DNA of 43,184 nt from CAYOHY01 sp964403885 (GTDB lineage: Bacteria; Actinomycetota; Coriobacteriia; Anaerosomatales; PHET01). A model generated the notes under the pieces. It ran no database searches. It saw only the letters and a program-made list of their open reading frames with translations, and was not told the DNA's origin. Each line of letters opens with the position of its first letter. Position 1 is the stretch's first letter. The stretch covers positions 1 to 43,184 of the forward strand of contig CAYOHY010000014.1 of NCBI GenBank assembly GCA_964403885.1, read 5' to 3'. A program made the translations under genes and the position numbers. Shown one piece after another: positions 7,347-14,455 of this stretch.

Positions 7347-7679
7347 CTACTTGCCGGTGTAGGTGATCAGGTACGGCCGACGAGTGGCGATGGTGCAGAA
7401 GCCGTCCTCGATCAGCAGGGGAAGCACGTAGGTCATCGCGCTGGGGGAGAAGCCGTACTCACGGTAGAGCGTCTCGCCCACGCTGTCCTTGACGAGCGGC
7501 TTGCGGCTCGCGCCCATCAGCACGGGGCTGCGCGTCTGGATCTGCTCTTTGATCACGTCGATGATCTCGACGGGGATCTCCCAATCGGCGCCAGCGTCCG
7601 GGTAGTGGATTCTGATCCCCTCGGACAGGGAGCCTTTGTACTTGAAGATCTTTCCCATGACGGTTTTGCTTCGGTTCAC
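7347..7679 (-). CDS. Conserved-looking small protein of unknown function
   Basis: Not recognised. From a GTG at 7679 (GAGG ribosome site 7 bases upstream) the protein has 110 residues; an ATG at 7658 giving MGKIFKYKGSLSEG is an alternative without a clear ribosome site. The sequence mixes charged and hydrophobic residues, with no signal peptide or membrane segment. The C-terminal half (DSVGETLYREYGFSPSAM, then YVLPLLIEDGFCTIATRRP) looks like alternating helix and strand and could be a small winged-helix-like domain. One cysteine is present. It converges on the histidine kinase gene (6-bp gap between stops) and is divergent from mltG, with a long inverted repeat in the intergenic region, so it may be autoregulated. 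Function unknown. Confidence 0.65.
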   Translation of the reverse strand: MNRSKTVMGKIFKYKGSLSEGIRIHYPDAGADWEIPVEIIDVIKEQIQTRSPVLMGASRKPLVKDSVGETLYREYGFSPSAMTYVLPLLIEDGFCTIATRRPYLITYTGK

Positions 7680-7728
7680 GACATCGCCTCGCTCATACGG
7701 TGGGGCACACACCATACTCTCTTTGTGC

Positions 7729-7750
7729 GTGGGTGTACCGTTACACTCAC
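7729..7750. promoter_or_regulatory. Inverted repeat over a probable promoter in the 7347-7679/mltG intergenic region
   Basis: GTGGGTGTA (7729-7737) and TACACTCAC (7742-7750) pair with one mismatch around a 4-base centre. On the minus strand a GGTACA box followed 17 bases later by TATGGT could be a promoter for the unknown gene, with its -35 inside the repeat, as expected for a repressor operator. Confidence 0.4.
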
Positions 7751-7808
7751 ATTCATATGCCCTGACGTCGCTCGCACGCGAGCGTTGAGATAGCGAGATC
7801 GCACCCAG

Positions 7809-8915
7809 ATGACCGACACCCCCATGCCTGAACTCGGCCGCAAGCGCGGTCGCAAGCCCAAGCCCAAGCGTCGCAACCCGTTGCTCGCCATAGGCATCGC
7901 GCTCGTGGTGCTGGCTGTGCTCGCCGGCGCGGCAGCCGCCACCGGGTGGGCTCTGCTCGTGCAGCCCGACTACCCGCCGGCACCGGCCGGTCAGGAGGTC
8001 GAGCTCACCATCGCGAAGGGCTCGAGCACCTCGGCGATCGCGAGTGACCTGTCCGAGGCGGGCGTGGTACCCAACGCGCTCATGTTCCGTGTGAAGGCGC
8101 GTCAGGCAAAGGTCGACGGCCAGCTCAAGGCGGGAACCTACGCGCTCACCACCGGCATGGGCTACGAGGCCGCCATCGCCAAGCTCATCAAGGGTCCCGA
8201 CATCGTCTACTACGACATCCCCATTCCTGAGGGCTTCACCGGCAAGCAGATCGCCGCTCGCTTCGCCAAGCGCGCGGGCGTGAACGAGGACCAGCTGCTC
8301 GCGCTCGTGCAAGGCGGCGCCTCGAAGTTCGCAAACAAGCACCCCTACCTTAAGAACGCGCACGCCGGCTCGCTCGAGGGCTATCTCTTCCCGGCCACCT
8401 ACCGCGTGAAGAAGGGCGTCACGCCTGAGCAGGTGGTCGAGATGATGCTCTCCAAGTTCGATGATGAGATCGCCAACGTGGACCTGGGCTACGCGAAGTC
8501 GAAGAACCTCACCCTCAACGATGTGCTCACCATCGCCTCGATCATCGAGCTCGAGGTCAAGCTGGACAACGAGTATCCGCTCGTCTCCTCGGTCATCTAC
8601 AACCGGCTGAAGCAGCGCATGAAGCTCCAGCTCGATTCGACGGTCTTCTACGGTCTGCCCGAGGGCACCAAGATCCTGCGCAAGAGCGACCTGCAAAACG
8701 GCCACCCGTACAACACCTACTCCAACTACGGCCTGCCGCCCGGCCCGCTGGGTAACCCCGGCGCCAAGGCGATCGAGGCCGCAGCGCATCCCGCCCAGAC
8801 CAAGTACCTGTACTACGTGCTGACCGGCGAGGACGGCTCCCAGACGTTCGCCACCAACTACGCCGACTTCCTCAAAGCCGTGAAGATCTACCGAGAGAAG
8901 TTCGTCAACAAGTAG
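7809..8915 (+). CDS. mltG: Endolytic murein transglycosylase MltG
   Basis: Membrane-anchored lytic transglycosylase that cleaves nascent peptidoglycan glycan strands and helps terminate their elongation. The 368-residue protein has a basic cytoplasmic tail (KRGRKPKPKRR), one transmembrane helix (about 25-51), a LysM-like segment (VELTIAKGSSTSAIASDLSEAGVV) and the YceG/MltG catalytic domain. The signature ASIIELEV contains the catalytic Glu247. It is followed by ISSVIYNRL-type sequence (VSSVIYNRLKQRM), LQLDSTVFYGL, NTYSNYGLPPGPLGNPG and the terminal ATNYADF block, all characteristic. Length is normal for the family. No clear ribosome site precedes the ATG at 7809. A strong terminator follows, so it is probably monocistronic here rather than next to ruvX or aroE as in many bacteria. 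Confidence 0.96.
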   Translation: MTDTPMPELGRKRGRKPKPKRRNPLLAIGIALVVLAVLAGAAAATGWALLVQPDYPPAPAGQEVELTIAKGSSTSAIASDLSEAGVVPNALMFRVKARQAKVDGQLKAGTYALTTGMGYEAAIAKLIKGPDIVYYDIPIPEGFTGKQIAARFAKRAGVNEDQLLALVQGGASKFANKHPYLKNAHAGSLEGYLFPATYRVKKGVTPEQVVEMMLSKFDDEIANVDLGYAKSKNLTLNDVLTIASIIELEVKLDNEYPLVSSVIYNRLKQRMKLQLDSTVFYGLPEGTKILRKSDLQNGHPYNTYSNYGLPPGPLGNPGAKAIEAAAHPAQTKYLYYVLTGEDGSQTFATNYADFLKAVKIYREKFVNK

Positions 8916-8941
8916 GCACGCTGCACAGCGAAAAATCGCCG

Positions 8942-8970
8942 AGGACGCCGCCGATGCGGCGTCCTTCTCA
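8942..8970 (+). terminator. Terminator of mltG
   Basis: A 10-bp perfect stem, AGGACGCCGC (8942-8951) with GCGGCGTCCT (8956-8965), closes a CGAT tetraloop and is followed by TCTCATT. Confidence 0.82.
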
Positions 8971-8979
8971 TTGCGGGAC

Positions 8980-9030
8980 TCTCACGTGGTTCTCACGCGA
9001 ACCTCATGTCGAGCGCCGAAGGTGTACTAG
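8980..9030 (+). promoter_or_regulatory. Promoter with three 11-bp direct repeats (OmpR/PhoB-type box)
   Basis: TCTCACG at 8980, TCTCACG at 8991 and CCTCATG at 9002 are spaced exactly 11 bp apart, the period of OmpR/PhoB-family recognition. A probable -10 region, TGTACTAG (9023-9030), begins 10 bp after the third unit, so the repeats sit where a -35 box would be, as in activator-dependent PhoB or PhoP promoters. The downstream gene starts at 9106. The same architecture recurs at 31037-31086. Confidence 0.6.
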
Positions 9031-9105
9031 GCGCCAGGGCCCCGGTGTTTCGGCCGACACCGAGGACAGGCGTCAGACATGCTTGACGATCTCAAGGAGG
9101 TCCTC

Positions 9106-10350
9106 GTGACCACATCGCGCAAGAGGCTCGCATCGCTCGCCGTGGCGGCGTGTACCGTCGCCATCGCGGCGGCAGGCGCCACGACGGCGTACGCATTCCC
9201 GTCAAAGCCCAACACCTGCAACAACTGTCACACCGTGAACACGGCGGTCGTGGTCTCGGCCACGCAGGTCGCCAACGATGGCGTCAACGCCACCTACAAC
9301 GTGAGCGTCTCGAACCCCTTCGGCGACACCACCACCGGTTGGGCCGTGTTCAGCGGTGCCACCAACATCAAGAACGGCTACTTCGCGGGAACGTTCGTGG
9401 TTCCTGTGGGCAAGACCTATGACGTGTGGGGCGTGGCGGGCGCTACCGGTAAGGGCACCAACCACATCACCATCAGCCCGGTCGCACCGGCTCCGGTCGA
9501 TACCGTCGCGCCCGTGGTGGGCGTGACTGCTCCCGTCAACGGCGCCACCGTGTCCGGCAACGTGCCGCTCGCGGCTGACGCCACCGACGCCATGAGCGGC
9601 GTCAACCGCGTCGAGTTCCGCGTCGACGGCGTCCTCGTGGGCACCGACTCGGCCGCCCCCTTCGCCGGCGCCTGGGACTCCTCGCTTGCCGCCCCCGGCA
9701 CGCACGTGATCGAGGCCAAGGCCTTCGACAACGCCGGCCTCTCAGCGGCCTCGTCCGTCTCCGTGAACATCGCAGCCCCCGCCCCGGTGGACACCACCGC
9801 ACCCGTCGTGGCCCTGACCTCGCCCGCCAACGGCGCGATCGTCTCAGGCACCGTGGGCATCACCGCTGACGCCACCGACGCCATGAGCGGCGTCAACCGC
9901 GTCGAGTTCCGCGTCGACGGCGTCCTCGTGGGCACCGACTCGGCCGCCCCCTTCGCCGGCGCCTGGGACTCCTCGCTTGCCGCCCCCGGCACGCACGTGA
10001 TCGAGGCCAAGGCCTTCGACAACGTGGGTCTGTCCGCAGTCTCTTCGGTCTCCGTGACCATCTCCGCTCCCACGCCCCCGCCCGTGGTGGTCAGCACCAG
10101 CGCCACGACCATCAGCGTGACGTCGCTCGCCGGCGCCCCCATGGCCGGTGCGAAGATCGCCGTCAAGAACACCGTCACCGGTGTCCGCTACGTGGGTGTG
10201 ACCGATTCGGCCGGCACGTTCAGCATCGCGGCGCTGCCGTACGGCAACTACTCGGTGCTCGCCTCGGCTCGCGGCTACAAGCGCGCGGTGTCGACCTTCG
10301 TGGCCGACGCGCCCACCGAGGCCGTGGCAGTGACGCTGCTCGCCCGCTAG
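9106..10350 (+). CDS. Secreted protein with one c-type heme motif, two Ig-like repeats and a carboxypeptidase-regulatory-like domain
   Basis: An exported protein of 414 residues. The GTG at 9106 has a perfect AAGGAGG ribosome site 5 bases upstream, so it is preferred over the in-frame ATG at 9079. A signal peptide (residues 1-30, ending ATTAYA) is followed at once by PNTCNNCHTVN, a canonical CXXCH heme c motif (Cys38, Cys41, His42). A beta-rich domain reaches to about residue 125. Two Ig-like repeats then start with APVVGVTAPVNGATV and APVVALTSPANGAIV, with NRVEFRVDG and GTHVIEAKAFDN in each. The C-terminal 90 residues (SVTSLAGAPMAGAKIAVKN onward) resemble carboxypeptidase-regulatory/PEGA-like folds. 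There is no sortase motif or C-terminal anchor. A role in extracellular electron transfer or redox-linked adhesion is inference. Confidence 0.85.
   Translation: MTTSRKRLASLAVAACTVAIAAAGATTAYAFPSKPNTCNNCHTVNTAVVVSATQVANDGVNATYNVSVSNPFGDTTTGWAVFSGATNIKNGYFAGTFVVPVGKTYDVWGVAGATGKGTNHITISPVAPAPVDTVAPVVGVTAPVNGATVSGNVPLAADATDAMSGVNRVEFRVDGVLVGTDSAAPFAGAWDSSLAAPGTHVIEAKAFDNAGLSAASSVSVNIAAPAPVDTTAPVVALTSPANGAIVSGTVGITADATDAMSGVNRVEFRVDGVLVGTDSAAPFAGAWDSSLAAPGTHVIEAKAFDNVGLSAVSSVSVTISAPTPPPVVVSTSATTISVTSLAGAPMAGAKIAVKNTVTGVRYVGVTDSAGTFSIAALPYGNYSVLASARGYKRAVSTFVADAPTEAVAVTLLAR
9574..9733 (+). repeat. 160-bp perfect direct repeat, copy 1
   Basis: Identical base for base to 9865-10024, with a period of 291 bp (97 codons, in frame), encoding the core of an Ig-like domain. 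Sequence on either side of the identical block has diverged. Confidence 0.97.
9865..10024 (+). repeat. 160-bp perfect direct repeat, copy 2
   Basis: Second copy of the 9574-9733 block, with no differences even at third codon positions, which points to recent duplication or gene conversion. Confidence 0.97.
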
Positions 10351-10377
10351 GCACGCTCGTCTCCATCGCTTCGCACT

Positions 10378-10414
10378 CGAAGCCGGCGGCTCCCCTGTGG
10401 GGTCGCCGGCTTCG
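10378..10414 (+). terminator. Hairpin terminator after the CXXCH protein gene
   Basis: CGAAGCCGGCG (10378-10388) pairs perfectly with CGCCGGCTTCG (10404-10414) around a 15-base loop. There is no T-run, so it is terminator-like rather than certain. Confidence 0.6.
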
Positions 10415-10497
10415 GCGTGTCCACGGGTGTCTCGGCTCGACGGATACGCGGGTACGTACTGTGTGAACCGTACGGGCCGCGGCAGGAGGTGGCCGGG

Positions 10498-10803
10498 ATG
10501 CAGGAACATCCGCCCATGCGCGAGATGGAGATCGGCGAGGTCACGCACTACTGGAACCACTTGGGCGTTGCCGGAGTGCACCTCTCGGAGTCCGTGGAGC
10601 TGGGAGACCACATCCACATCCACGGACACACGAGTGACTTCGACCAGCGTGTAGGGTCCATCCAGATCGAGCACCACGCGGTCGCGCACGCGGACCGGGG
10701 TGAGGACGTGGGCATCCGCGTGAGCGAGCATGTGCGCGAGCACGACAAGGTGTACCGCCTCATCGACCTCGCGGACATGGCCGTCGACGAGCTGGAGCTG
10801 TAG
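10498..10803 (+). CDS. Stand-alone translation elongation factor-like (EF-Tu domain 2-like) protein
   Basis: A 101-residue beta-barrel protein of the translation-factor domain 2 superfamily. MREMEIGEVTHYWNHLGVAGVHLSE, GDHIHIHGHTSDFDQRVGSIQ and EHVREHDKVYRL match the small family often annotated as translation elongation factor-like protein, which lacks the GTPase domain. The ATG at 10498 has an AGGAGG ribosome site 8 bases upstream; an in-frame ATG at 10417 has none. Histidines are frequent (HIHIHGH, IEHHAVAH). Family members sit in varied contexts, including next to U32 peptidases, and their role is not established. The gene precedes the hemerythrin gene in the same direction, with a 73-bp gap. 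Confidence 0.88.
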   Translation: MQEHPPMREMEIGEVTHYWNHLGVAGVHLSESVELGDHIHIHGHTSDFDQRVGSIQIEHHAVAHADRGEDVGIRVSEHVREHDKVYRLIDLADMAVDELEL

Positions 10804-10876
10804 CGCGCTGCTCCCTCCGGGGGCCCAATGCGGTATGGTCGGGACGACAGGATCCGCATCTTCGAGAGGGCCGTGA

Positions 10877-11341
10877 GTGGACAGGTTCGTGTTCGACGAC
10901 TCGCTGCGCACCGGACATTCCCAGATCGACGAGCAGCACGAGTGGCTCTTCGGCCTGGCCAACAGGGTGGCCGCCCGCGTGGGTTCGTGTGATCTCGCAT
11001 CCGAGGTGTCGCCGGTGCCCGAGCTCGTGGGCGCGGAGTGCGCCGAGCGCGTCGAAGACGCGGTATCCGACGCCGTCTACGGGCTGGTAGACTACGCGAC
11101 CGAGCACTTCGCCGATGAAGAGGCGATCATGGCGGACGCACACTACCCGCTCGCAAGCGTGCACGCCGGATTCCATGCCGAGCTCTCCAGCAGGCTTGCC
11201 GCGTTCGTGATCACGCTCGTGAACGAGGGCGACGTCGCCGCCGAGGAGCTGACCACGTTCTTCATCGAGTGGCTCACCACACACATCATGGAGCACGATC
11301 GCGAGTTCACTGAGTGGCTCGCGTCGCACCCGGCTCTCTAG
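10877..11341 (+). CDS. Bacteriohemerythrin-like protein
   Basis: A 154-residue cytoplasmic four-helix-bundle protein with a non-heme diiron site that binds O2, used for oxygen sensing, delivery or detoxification in anaerobes. The family signature is complete: HSQIDEQHEWLF (ligand His21), EHFADEEAIM (His77, Glu81), YPLASVHAGFH (His96, His100) and THIMEHD (His136, Asp141). The GTG start at 10877 has GAGAGGG upstream. Between the first and second helices lies a somewhat longer insertion (about residues 35-60) than in minimal hemerythrins. It is followed 20 bp downstream by the DUF488 gene, probably in one transcript. There is no fused signalling domain. Confidence 0.95.
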   Translation: MDRFVFDDSLRTGHSQIDEQHEWLFGLANRVAARVGSCDLASEVSPVPELVGAECAERVEDAVSDAVYGLVDYATEHFADEEAIMADAHYPLASVHAGFHAELSSRLAAFVITLVNEGDVAAEELTTFFIEWLTTHIMEHDREFTEWLASHPAL

Positions 11342-11361
11342 AACCGCTTCAAGGAGTACCT

Positions 11362-11718
11362 GTGATCCAGAAGAAGTCCGCATATGACGCCCGCAAGCCC
11401 TCCGACGGCTACCGCATCCTCATCGAGCCGGTGTGGCCTCGAGGTCTGGCCAAGGGCAAAGGCGCGGGGTGTGACTGGATGAAGTCGCTCTACCCCAGCC
11501 CCAACCTGCGCGACTTCATGCGTCGAAACCCACGCAAGGCACCGTCGTTTCGCGACAGCTACCTGCTGGAGCTCGCGAGCAACGAGAAGGCTGTCGACAA
11601 GGTGTGCAAGCTCCTCAAGGAGTACGGCACCGTGACGATCCTTACCGTGCCTACCGAAGACGAGCGGTGGGACATCTACAACACGCTCGTGCAGTTCTTG
11701 CGCGCGACCTGCGAGTAA
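11362..11718 (+). CDS. DUF488 family protein (YeaO-like)
   Basis: A 118-residue protein of the DUF488/YeaO family, whose biochemical role is not established. The GTG at 11362 has AAGGAG 5 bases upstream; an in-frame earlier start at 11314 lies inside the hemerythrin gene and lacks support. Family features are visible: YRILIEPVWPRGLAKGKG near the N-terminus, a helical middle with MKSLYPSPNLRDFMRRNP, and a C-terminal KEYGTVTILTVPTEDERWD. The usual ending of the family (HNNAVVL) is replaced by DIYNTLVQFLRATCE. It is likely co-transcribed with the hemerythrin and convergent with the deacetylase gene, with an 11-bp gap between stops. Confidence 0.85.
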   Translation: MIQKKSAYDARKPSDGYRILIEPVWPRGLAKGKGAGCDWMKSLYPSPNLRDFMRRNPRKAPSFRDSYLLELASNEKAVDKVCKLLKEYGTVTILTVPTEDERWDIYNTLVQFLRATCE

Positions 11719-11729
11719 CTTCGCGCGGT

Positions 11730-12935
11730 CTACCCGCCGAGAAGTGGGGACGCCTCGCGTACCTGCCGGATCATCGTGTCGAGCTGCATCTCGAGCGCCC
11801 CGATGCCCGGATCGCGCCCCGGGTACCCGTCGTCGAACGTGAGAGTCGCAGGTGGCTCGTCCCAGCCCGCTGCCGCGCATGACTGGGCCAGCCACTCGGC
11901 CGGGAGCTCCTCGGGCACGTGCGCGCCGAGCATCTCGGCCATCGCGACCGCCCATATCCGGGGCACCACCGAGAACGGCTCGTAGCCGCCCCCGCCGGTC
12001 GCCGCGAGCTTCCCGGCACAGCACTCATCGGCGAGCGCCACGACGCGGCGGACAAGCGCTTGGTGGCCCTCGATCGTGACGTTGAGGTGGGTGAGCGGGT
12101 CAGCGAAGTGCGAGTCCGCACCCAGCTGCGCGACGATCAGGTCGGGAGCGAACCGCCTGACGGCGGGTGCCACCAGCTCGTCGAACGCGCGCGCGGATTC
12201 GACGTCGCCGGACTGCGGAGGCAGGGGCACGTTGAGCGCGAATCCGGTACCCGGTCCCTCGCCGATGTCTGGGGCGAAGCCGGTGCCGGGGTACAGGTAG
12301 CGGCCCGATTCATGCATCGATACCGTGAGAACGTCCGGGCGGCGGAGGAACGCCTCCTGCACACCGTCGCCGTGATGGGCGTCGATGTCGACGTAGGCGA
12401 TCTGCACGCCGGGGAAGATGCGGGTCGCGCGCTCGATGGCGATCGCGCAGTCGTTGTAGACGCAAAACCCCGCCGCCCGATCCCGGTGCGCATGGTGCAG
12501 CCCACCGGCGGGGGAGAAGGCCCTAAGCGCACGGTCGCGTAGCACGACCTCGACAGCGGCTATCGTGGCGCCCGCCACCAGCGCGCCCGCCTCGTGCATG
12601 CCGTAGAACCCCGGGGTGTCGCCGGCGCCCAGCCCAAACGCCGGGTCCGCCCCCCACGGATCCGCACCGGCCGCACGCACCGCCGCGATGTAGGCCTCCG
12701 AGTGCACGAGTGCTATCTCCTCGGCGCTCGCGGGCCGAGGAGACCAGATCGGCGCGCGGGGTCCGAGAGCGGCCCCCTCCGTCCCCGGGTCGGCCGACCG
12801 TTCGCCGTCCTCGGCGAGCAGTCCCCATGCGCGCATGAGCGCGACCGCGAGTGAGAAGCGCTCCGGCCGAAGCGGATGACCTGCTGGGAAGCGATACGAC
12901 TCGATCGCGGGATCGTAGATCAGGGCGACGGTCAC
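11730..12935 (-). CDS. acuC: Histone deacetylase-family protein, AcuC-type
   Basis: A zinc-dependent deacetylase of the arginase/HDAC fold. Members named AcuC deacetylate acetyl-CoA synthetase and related proteins in the cytoplasm. Catalytic motifs are intact in 401 residues: GGLHHAHRDRAAGFCVYND (His147-His148), DIDAHHGDGVQEAF with zinc ligands Asp185 and His187, LGADSHFADPL with the third ligand Asp274, and the GGGGYEP turn near residue 315. The GTG start at 12935 follows a GGGAG ribosome site. The C-terminal 60 residues include GYPGRDPGIGALEMQ, as in AcuC proteins. The gene is divergent from the IscR-like regulator, and no acetyl-CoA synthetase gene is adjacent in this window. The symbol rests on family resemblance. 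Confidence 0.92.
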   Translation of the reverse strand: MTVALIYDPAIESYRFPAGHPLRPERFSLAVALMRAWGLLAEDGERSADPGTEGAALGPRAPIWSPRPASAEEIALVHSEAYIAAVRAAGADPWGADPAFGLGAGDTPGFYGMHEAGALVAGATIAAVEVVLRDRALRAFSPAGGLHHAHRDRAAGFCVYNDCAIAIERATRIFPGVQIAYVDIDAHHGDGVQEAFLRRPDVLTVSMHESGRYLYPGTGFAPDIGEGPGTGFALNVPLPPQSGDVESARAFDELVAPAVRRFAPDLIVAQLGADSHFADPLTHLNVTIEGHQALVRRVVALADECCAGKLAATGGGGYEPFSVVPRIWAVAMAEMLGAHVPEELPAEWLAQSCAAAGWDEPPATLTFDDGYPGRDPGIGALEMQLDTMIRQVREASPLLGG

Positions 12936-13022
12936 AAGCGGCTCCCGATGTCGGTTAGGGAGTGTGTACCACCAAATCCTGACATCTATCGGCCCGATCC
13001 ATGCCGAAGCCCCTCAGTGGCG

Positions 13023-13031
13023 TGGTATCCT
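13023..13031 (+). promoter_or_regulatory. Extended -10 promoter candidate for the IscR-like gene
   Basis: TGGTATCCT reads as TG-N-TATCCT, an extended -10 element 68 bases upstream of the GTG at 13099. The matching -35 region is weak. Confidence 0.35.
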
Positions 13032-13060
13032 CGTGCGGCGGCGCGCCTTGCGCCCGCATG

Positions 13061-13086
13061 CTTGTCGTATGCCGGCACATGACAAG
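13061..13086 (+). promoter_or_regulatory. Inverted repeat adjacent to the ribosome site of the IscR-like gene
   Basis: CTTGTC (13061-13066) pairs with GACAAG (13081-13086), extended by ATG/CAT with a 2-base bulge. The 3' arm runs into the AAGGGG ribosome site. As DNA it could be an autoregulatory operator; as RNA it could influence translation. Confidence 0.3.
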
Positions 13087-13098
13087 GGGCTGACCGCG

Positions 13099-13539
13099 GT
13101 GGCGATCAACTGGCGGACTGACTACGCAATCAGGCTCATGTACGAGATTGCCAAGCTGGGTCCTGGCGCGCGCGACACCGTCCGCCGCACCGCTGAGGTC
13201 GCCGAGGTTCCCTACGACTACGCACGCACCATCGCGCGTGAGCTCGTGAACGCCGGTCTTTTGGTGTCTCGCCGCGGAGTGGGCGGGGGTGTCGAGCTTG
13301 CACGGCCCGCAGCGGAGATCTCGCTCCTCGACATCTTCAACGCGATGTGTGAGCCCGCTTCCATGAGCCTGTGCACGCAGGGCCAGGTGTGCAATCGCCA
13401 GACCGGTTGCCCTGTGCACCATGGCGTGTGGACCGGTCTCGACGACCTGATCGGCGCGTATCTTGCCAACGCCACGCTCGCGAGCGCCGTTGAGCTGGGC
13501 GACCGGCTACCCGAGAAGGAACTGGTCCAGCACACCTGA
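13099..13539 (+). CDS. Rrf2-family regulator with IscR-type iron-sulfur ligands
   Basis: A 146-residue winged-helix transcription factor. VAINWRTDYAIRLMYEIAKLG starts the Rrf2 DNA-binding domain, and GLLVSRRGVGGGVELARP is the wing. The sensor loop carries Cys92, Cys98, Cys104 and His107 (LCTQGQVCNRQTGCPVHH), the C-x5-C-x5-C-x2-H arrangement of E. coli IscR at the same residue numbers, plus an additional Cys84. It therefore probably binds a [2Fe-2S] cluster and responds to iron-sulfur status, oxygen or nitric oxide. The GTG at 13099 has AAGGGG upstream; an earlier in-frame ATG at 13069 has no ribosome site. No isc or suf genes are next to it. It is divergent from the AcuC-type gene. Confidence 0.93.
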   Translation: MAINWRTDYAIRLMYEIAKLGPGARDTVRRTAEVAEVPYDYARTIARELVNAGLLVSRRGVGGGVELARPAAEISLLDIFNAMCEPASMSLCTQGQVCNRQTGCPVHHGVWTGLDDLIGAYLANATLASAVELGDRLPEKELVQHT

Positions 13540-13722
13540 GTCGCGGCTCGTGGCAGCCTGCCCAGCGGCATGCAGCGCGCCTCCCGCCCACGATCCGGCT
13601 CCGCCCGTCGCCCACCCCGTGACGGATATCACATGCACCCCCCGTTGAGCGCTTGAGCCGCGGGGGTGCGGGAACGATGATTCCCGTGTGATCCCGTATT
13701 CCTCTTCGTGGGGGTGGACCCT

Positions 13723-14355
13723 ATGCGCAAGACCCTATCCATCAGCATCATGATGCTACTCGTTGTCGCGCTCGTGACGCCGACTGTCGCGCTCGCAGGC
13801 AACGGCCACGGCCACAGCGGTGCCTCGCCGGCCCATCACGCCGAGAAGAGCGCCTCGCACGGCAAGTCGGCCGAGAAGGCCGCTGCGAAGGCCGAGAAGC
13901 AGGCACTCAAGGCCGAGAAGCAGGCCGCCAAGGCGGAGCGCAAGGCCGCGATGGTGGCCGCAGGCGCCGAGTCCGATGAGGCGAGCGAGTCGCTCGAGCC
14001 CACGGATTCAGCGGGTGTCCCGGACTCTGACGAGCCCTCGGGCTCTGTGGACGCAACGTCTGCTCCGGACGTCTCAAACGCATTCACGCATATCACCGCA
14101 AACATCGAGAAGTCCCTCGCGAAGATCGCCGACGGCAAGAAGAAGCAAGTGCCGCCCGGCCTGATTCGCGTCTGGATGAAGTTCGCCGCCTGGCTTGGTG
14201 TCGATGCCTCGACCATGCCGGGTTCTGACAACGGCGCCTCCGCCGACCCCACGGAGGAGCCGACGTCGACCGTCGAGCCGACCGGGACCGTGGAGCCCAC
14301 CTCCACCGTCACCCCCACTGAAACGGTCGAGCCAACGGTTACGCCTGTCCTGTAG
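13723..14355 (+). CDS. Secreted Lys/Ala/Glu coiled-coil protein with Thr-Val-Glu-Pro repeats
   Basis: Not recognised by family. The 210-residue protein has a signal peptide (residues 1-26, MRKTLSISIMMLLVVALVTP ending in ALA), a His/Gly-rich patch (GNGHGHSGASPAHHAEK), and a highly charged helical segment of repeated KAEKQA units (about 50-85) that should form a coiled coil. An acidic Ser/Asp/Glu linker follows, then a short folded-looking region (FTHITANIEKSLAKIADGKK to WMKFAAWLGVD). The tail is built from TVEPT-like pentads, typical of wall-spanning stalks. There is no sortase signal. The ATG at 13723 follows GGGGGTGGA at a good distance. It is monocistronic, closed by a very strong terminator. 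A structural or wall-associated role is plausible but unproven. Confidence 0.8.
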   Translation: MRKTLSISIMMLLVVALVTPTVALAGNGHGHSGASPAHHAEKSASHGKSAEKAAAKAEKQALKAEKQAAKAERKAAMVAAGAESDEASESLEPTDSAGVPDSDEPSGSVDATSAPDVSNAFTHITANIEKSLAKIADGKKKQVPPGLIRVWMKFAAWLGVDASTMPGSDNGASADPTEEPTSTVEPTGTVEPTSTVTPTETVEPTVTPVL

Positions 14356-14407
14356 CTTGCGAATCACAGGCAGGTACGTGCGCACCGGCAGGTGGGTTGC
14401 CGGTTGA

Positions 14408-14442
14408 TGAGGGGCGCGAGACGACAGGTCTCGCGCCCCTCA
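14408..14442. terminator. Strong bidirectional terminator between convergent genes
   Basis: A 15-bp perfect stem (TGAGGGGCGCGAGAC, 14408-14422, with 14428-14442) and a 5-base loop. It lies between the secreted coiled-coil gene and the convergent Lrp/AsnC gene. Confidence 0.88.
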
Positions 14443-14455
14443 TCGTCACTACGTG

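Noticed and set aside
11314..11361. Longer N-terminus for the DUF488 protein
   Set aside because: It would overlap the hemerythrin end and lacks a ribosome site, while the GTG at 11362 has AAGGAG at ideal spacing.
13847..13935. Tandem DNA repeats resembling a CRISPR or minisatellite
   Set aside because: The short GCCGAGAAG-like units are in-frame codons for the KAEKQA coiled coil, with no spacers or constant repeat length.
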